DNA from: Bradyrhizobium huanghuaihaiense
Lineage (GTDB): Bacteria; Pseudomonadota; Alphaproteobacteria; Rhizobiales; Xanthobacteraceae
Assembly (NCBI RefSeq): GCF_007830635.1
Contig: NZ_VLLA01000010.1
Coordinates: 124,001-188,000, forward strand
Length of the DNA: 64,000 nt
Direction of reading: 5' to 3'
The notes below the pieces were generated by a model. That model saw nothing but the letters and a program-made list of their open reading frames with translations. It ran no database searches and was not told the origin of the DNA. The position numbers and the translations under genes were made by a program. Positions within the stretch are counted from its first letter, which is position 1; every line of letters begins with the position of its first letter. Positions 60,605 through 64,000 of this stretch are shown piece after piece.

Positions 60605-62262
60605 CGGGAAACCTCGTCGAGATCCGCAATCTCAGGGTTGAAGCAACGACCGACGCCGGCAGGCGGGTCGAGATCATCAAGGGCGTCAGCCTCGACATTG
60701 CCGAAGGCGAGATCGTCGCCCTCATCGGCGAGAGCGGCTCGGGCAAGACCACGATTGCCATGACGCTGATGGGCTACGCGCGGCAGGGCTGCGCGATCAC
60801 CGGCGGCGAGGTGCGGGTGGGCGGCGTCGACATGGTGAAGCTTTCGGAAGCGGAACGCGCCGGCATTCGCGGGACGGGCGTCGCCTATGTGCCACAGAGC
60901 GCTGCGGCCGCCTTCAACCCTGCGCTCACCATCATGGACCAGGTCATCGAGGTGGCGCGGATTCACAGGCTCATGTCGGCCACTGAGGCGCAGGCGAAAG
61001 CCCTCTTGCTCTTCAAGGCCCTGTCGCTGCCGCACCCCGAAACGATCGGCAACCGCTACCCGCACCAGGTCTCCGGCGGTCAGCTGCAGCGCCTTGCCGC
61101 CGCGATGGCCCTGATCGGCCAGCCGAAGGTGGTCATCTTCGATGAGCCCACCACGGCGCTCGATGTCACGACGCAGGTCGAGGTGCTGCGGGCCTTCAAG
61201 TCCGTCACGGCGCAGCACAACATCGCCGGCGTCTACGTCTCGCATGATCTGGCCGTGGTCGCCCAGATCGCCGACAGGATCGTCGTGCTCAAGGACGGTA
61301 CGGTCCAGGAAATGGGAGCGACCAACGATATCCTCGAGGGGGGCCAGCACCCCTACACCAGGGAGCTGCTGGCCGCGTTCAGGCCAAAGGCCCAGCAACG
61401 GGAGCCTGACGGCAAGAGCGCGACGAAGCGCCCGTTGCTGGAGGTCGACAATCTCACGGTCGGCTACGGACCTCGCTCGCGCGACGGACAGCCGCTGATC
61501 AAGGCCGTGCAGGCGGTCAGCCTCAAGCTGGATCAGGGCCGGAATCTCGGCATCATCGGCGAATCCGGCTGCGGCAAGTCGACGCTTGCCCGGGCGATTG
61601 CCGGCATCCTGCCGGCCCATGCGGGCGACATCGTCTTCAACGGGCGCGAATTGGGAAAGGCCGGCCGCAACCGCACCCGCAACGAGCTCCGCGAGATCCA
61701 GATCGTGTTCCAGCACGCGGACACCGCGCTCAACCCGGCAAAGTCGGTGGAAGACATCCTGAGGCGTCCCCTCGCCTTCTACCACGGCATGAGAGGCAAG
61801 ACGCGCGATGCGCGCGTCAACGATCTGCTCGATCTGGTTCGGCTGCCCAAATCCGTGCGGCATCGATTGCCGGGAGAGCTGTCAGGCGGCCAGAAACAGC
61901 GCGTGAACTTTGCCCGGGCACTCGCTGCCGAGCCGACGCTCATCCTGTGCGACGAGATCACGTCGGCCCTCGACACGGTCGTGGCGGCCGCGGTGGTCGA
62001 GCTGCTGAAGGAGTTGCAGCGCGAACTCGGCATCTCCTACATCTTCATCAGCCATGACCTGTCGGTGGTCGAGGCGATCTGCGACGAAATCATCGTGATG
62101 TATCGCGGTCAGAAGGTCGAACAGATCGCGTCAACCCGTCTGGCAGCACCGGAGCACCCTTATACGCGGCTGCTGTTCTCTTCGGTGCCCAAGCTCGATA
62201 CCCGCTGGCTCGACAATCTGGAACGGGATGCCGAACAGGTCCGGGCCTATGGCCATCCGTAG
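60601..62262 (+). CDS. ABC transporter ATPase with two fused nucleotide-binding domains (DppD-DppF fusion)
   Basis: A 553-residue double ATPase. Domain 1: Walker A 'IGESGSGKTTIAMTLMG' (about 41-49), signature 'QVSGGQLQRLAAAMAL', Walker B 'KVVIFDEPTTALDV'. Domain 2: Walker A 'GESGCGKSTLARAIAG', signature 'ELSGGQKQRVNFARAL', Walker B 'LILCDEITSALDTV'. Both domains are complete, in place of separate DppD and DppF genes. It energises the preceding permeases, and its ATG overlaps the dppC-type stop. Confidence 0.94.
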   Translation: MTGNLVEIRNLRVEATTDAGRRVEIIKGVSLDIAEGEIVALIGESGSGKTTIAMTLMGYARQGCAITGGEVRVGGVDMVKLSEAERAGIRGTGVAYVPQSAAAAFNPALTIMDQVIEVARIHRLMSATEAQAKALLLFKALSLPHPETIGNRYPHQVSGGQLQRLAAAMALIGQPKVVIFDEPTTALDVTTQVEVLRAFKSVTAQHNIAGVYVSHDLAVVAQIADRIVVLKDGTVQEMGATNDILEGGQHPYTRELLAAFRPKAQQREPDGKSATKRPLLEVDNLTVGYGPRSRDGQPLIKAVQAVSLKLDQGRNLGIIGESGCGKSTLARAIAGILPAHAGDIVFNGRELGKAGRNRTRNELREIQIVFQHADTALNPAKSVEDILRRPLAFYHGMRGKTRDARVNDLLDLVRLPKSVRHRLPGELSGGQKQRVNFARALAAEPTLILCDEITSALDTVVAAAVVELLKELQRELGISYIFISHDLSVVEAICDEIIVMYRGQKVEQIASTRLAAPEHPYTRLLFSSVPKLDTRWLDNLERDAEQVRAYGHP

Positions 62263-62274
62263 GCGCAGCCGGCA

Positions 62275-62751
62275 TCAAGCCGGAAACAGGCTGGTCAGCG
62301 GCATCTGCGACCGGACGATGGGCGATTTGAGGACGACGAAGCTGAAATACTTGTCGATGCCGATATCCATGTCCGTCAACCGTTCCATGATCGTCTGGTA
62401 CTCGCCGATGCTGGCGGTGACGAACTTCAGCATGTAGTCGTAACCTCCCGAGACCAGATGGCATTCGATCAACTGGTCGACCTTGTCGACCGCCGACAGG
62501 AAACGAGCGAAGTCGATCTGTCGATGGTTCTTCAACGTCACTTCGGTGAACACCGTCAGCGTCTGTCCCAGCTTGCGCACGTTGATTTGGGCGGCATATC
62601 CCTCGATGTAGCCCTCGGCCTGCAATCTCTTCACGCGCATGAGACACGGGCTGGGCGACAGATTCACCAGCTCGGCAAGCTCGACATTGGTGATGCGACC
62701 GTTCTTCTGGAGTTCGTGGAGGATCTTGATGTCGATCCGATCCAGCTTCAT
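62275..62751 (-). CDS. Lrp/AsnC-family transcriptional regulator
   Basis: A 158-residue regulator. Helix-turn-helix: 'MKLDRIDIKILHELQKNGRI' and 'LSPSPCLMRVKRLQAEGYIE'. RAM ligand domain: 'LIECHLVSGGYDYMLKFVTA' and 'SIGEYQTIMERLTDMDIGID'. It starts at 62751 with GGAGAGAG upstream. It is divergent from the FAD oxidoreductase gene and converges on the transporter genes, so it probably controls one or both in answer to an amino acid. Confidence 0.92.
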   Translation of the reverse strand: MKLDRIDIKILHELQKNGRITNVELAELVNLSPSPCLMRVKRLQAEGYIEGYAAQINVRKLGQTLTVFTEVTLKNHRQIDFARFLSAVDKVDQLIECHLVSGGYDYMLKFVTASIGEYQTIMERLTDMDIGIDKYFSFVVLKSPIVRSQMPLTSLFPA

Positions 62752-62896
62752 TGGTCTCTCTCCATCGAGCAGGCGCCAGAAGGCACAACAGAAAATTTGG
62801 TACAATGAGCTGAAGGCTCACCTTGCCCGCAGCCATCGTTTCCCATCGAAGCCGTATTGTTCGAGAAAAACGTGGTTTTGCGATGCCTTGAGGATA

Positions 62897-62911
62897 CAGC
62901 ATAAAATGCTG
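62897..62911. promoter_or_regulatory. Palindrome in the divergent promoter of Lrp and FAD oxidoreductase genes
   Basis: CAGCATAAAATGCTG is a 15-base inverted repeat (6-base arms, 3-base centre). It lies 75 bases before the FAD oxidoreductase ATG and 145 bases from the lrp start. Its size and AT-rich centre fit an Lrp-family site. Confidence 0.5.
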
Positions 62912-62986
62912 GACTACCATCAAATCCAGTGCCGCTCGCGCCGATGGGCGATTTACCCTGTGACGAGCGAAATCTAGGAAACCAGG

Positions 62987-64000
62987 ATGCCTGCCCCACT
63001 CAGCCATATCGAGACCTCGCCGGATCTTCCCCATAGCGCCGACGTGGTGGTCATCGGAGGCGGCATCATCGGGGTGTTCGCAGCTTACTATCTCACCCTG
63101 CGGGGGCTTGGCGTCGCCCTCGTGGAGAAGGGACGAATCGGGGCTGAGCAGTCCAGCCGCAACTGGGGCTGGTGCCGGCAGCAAAATCGCGATGCCCGCG
63201 AGCTGCCGATGGCCACGAAGAGCCTGGACCTGTGGGAGAAGTTCGGCAGTGAGAGCGGCGAGAGCACCGGCTTCTCCCGCTGCGGCCTTCTGTATCTCAG
63301 CAACGACGAGGCAGAGCTCGAGGGCTGGGCGCGCTGGCGCGACTTCGCGCGGACGGCCGGCGTCACCACGCACATGCTTGATGCGACCGCGGCGACCCAG
63401 CGCGGCGCAGCGACGGGACGCGACTGGAAGGGTGGCGTGTTCTCGCCGACCGACGGCATCGCCGATCCCGCCAGGGCTGCGCCAGCGGTGGCGCGGGCAA
63501 TGCTCAGGCGCGGGGGCACGGTGCATCAGATGTGCGCAGCGCGCGGGCTGGAGACCGAAGGCGGCTGCGTGAGCGCGGTCGTGACGGAGCGCGGTACGAT
63601 TCGCACACGTATCGCCATATTGGCGGGCGGCGCGTGGTCGTCGTCGTTCTGCCATCAGGCCGGCATCCGTCTGCCACTCGCCTCGATCCGCTCGTCCATC
63701 CTGTCGGTGTCGCAAGGTGCGAAGGGCTTGCCGGATGCACTCCACACTGCCGCTGTTTCGGTGACGAAACGTGGCGACGGCGGCTATACGCTCGCCATCA
63801 GCGGCCGGGGCCGGGTCGATCCGACTGCGCAACAGCTGCGCTTCGCCCCGCAATTCCTGCCGATGTTTCTGCGGCGCTGGCGCAGTCTGCTCCCGGGCGG
63901 CCTCGAAGGCGCCAGGTCCGGGCACGAAACGCTGCAGCGTTGGCGCGTGAGCGAGCCGACACCGATGGAGCGCATGCGCATTCTGGATCCCACGCCCGAT
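62987..64000 (+). CDS. FAD-dependent oxidoreductase, DAO family (3' end outside window)
   Basis: The first 338 codons are present, and the frame is open to the last base. After 20 residues comes the FAD motif 'ADVVVIGGGIIGVFAAYYLT', then 'EKGRIGAEQSSRNWGWCRQQ', 'FSPTDGIADPARAAPAVARA' and 'ILAGGAWSSSFCHQAGIRLP', all typical of the D-amino-acid-oxidase and sarcosine-oxidase family. CAGG lies before the ATG. The divergent Lrp gene suggests that its substrate is an amino acid. The C-terminus is not visible. Confidence 0.9.
   Translation, partial: MPAPLSHIETSPDLPHSADVVVIGGGIIGVFAAYYLTLRGLGVALVEKGRIGAEQSSRNWGWCRQQNRDARELPMATKSLDLWEKFGSESGESTGFSRCGLLYLSNDEAELEGWARWRDFARTAGVTTHMLDATAATQRGAATGRDWKGGVFSPTDGIADPARAAPAVARAMLRRGGTVHQMCAARGLETEGGCVSAVVTERGTIRTRIAILAGGAWSSSFCHQAGIRLPLASIRSSILSVSQGAKGLPDALHTAAVSVTKRGDGGYTLAISGRGRVDPTAQQLRFAPQFLPMFLRRWRSLLPGGLEGARSGHETLQRWRVSEPTPMERMRILDPTPD

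Noticed and set aside
62090..63925. A 611-codon minus-strand frame across lrp and the FAD oxidoreductase
   Set aside because: It runs through three gene boundaries and is antisense to the FAD gene, which has the clear Rossmann motif.
1..64000. CRISPR array, tRNA or rRNA genes, insertion sequences, prophage or integrase
   Set aside because: I looked for short regular repeats, tRNA-like cloverleaf sequences and transposase or integrase motifs and saw none. A dedicated tRNA scan was not possible.

Overview
The window looks like chromosomal DNA of a Bradyrhizobium-type alphaproteobacterium (order Hyphomicrobiales). The GC content is high. Genes are short-spaced and often overlap as ATGA. There are two families of intergenic repeats of a kind I recognise from bradyrhizobia: a unit ending in GGATCATGCTTTAGCC, and a long palindrome of the CTCTCGTG..CCCGGACGC type. 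The content is metabolic: many acyl-CoA enzymes, Tct and Bug transport, LysR, TetR and Lrp regulators. I found no rRNA, tRNA, transposase, phage gene or CRISPR array. The genus call is inference from gene style and repeats.

Layout. 1-10 kb: the tail of a large ATPase/TPR regulator, then msrA, an OsmC protein, a glyoxalase-fold protein, a small HisKA_2-type kinase, a full-length OmpR-type winged-helix/ATPase/TPR regulator (946 aa), an unknown protein overlapping an alpha/beta hydrolase, an AraC regulator and dps. 10.3-13.3 kb: a cytosolic BisC-like molybdoenzyme and a divergent RidA protein. 13.3-26.6 kb: one tightly packed minus-strand operon of 12 genes (enoyl-CoA hydratase, ADP-forming acyl-CoA synthetase, Leu/Ile/Val-type binding protein, three acyl-CoA dehydrogenases, two SDRs, a double-domain carboxymuconolactone-decarboxylase-like protein, TctB, TctA, class III CoA-transferase). 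It faces a divergent TctC receptor gene, a TetR gene and an SMP-30 lactonase gene. Three near-identical palindromes (core GACCGATCGGTC) mark the promoters of this group, which I read as one TetR regulon for uptake and CoA-dependent breakdown of an unknown carboxylic acid.

29.5-34.1 kb: LysR, a luciferase-like monooxygenase with a flavin reductase, a small unknown protein and an aldehyde dehydrogenase. 34.3-40.2 kb: an Lrp regulator divergent from a complete branched-chain 2-oxoacid dehydrogenase operon (E1alpha, E1beta, E2, E3) led by a small ACT-like gene. 40.2-42.9 kb: pxpA divergent from pxpBC (5-oxoprolinase). 42.9-49.1 kb: mixed small genes, among them a cysteine-rich flavoprotein, a DUF72 protein, a cysteine hydrolase, a cupin, a 24-residue membrane peptide coupled to a four-helix membrane protein, a secreted small protein and an ATP-dependent DNA ligase.

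49.3-64 kb: an amino-compound catabolism region with two paralogous double-domain acetyltransferases, a cupin, a succinate-semialdehyde dehydrogenase, an amine-oxidase-like FAD protein, a HAD hydrolase, an omega-aminotransferase, a Dpp-type ABC transporter with a fused double ATPase, an Lrp regulator and a second FAD oxidoreductase cut by the window end. Together these would import a small amino compound, deaminate it by transamination or oxidation, and oxidise the resulting semialdehyde.
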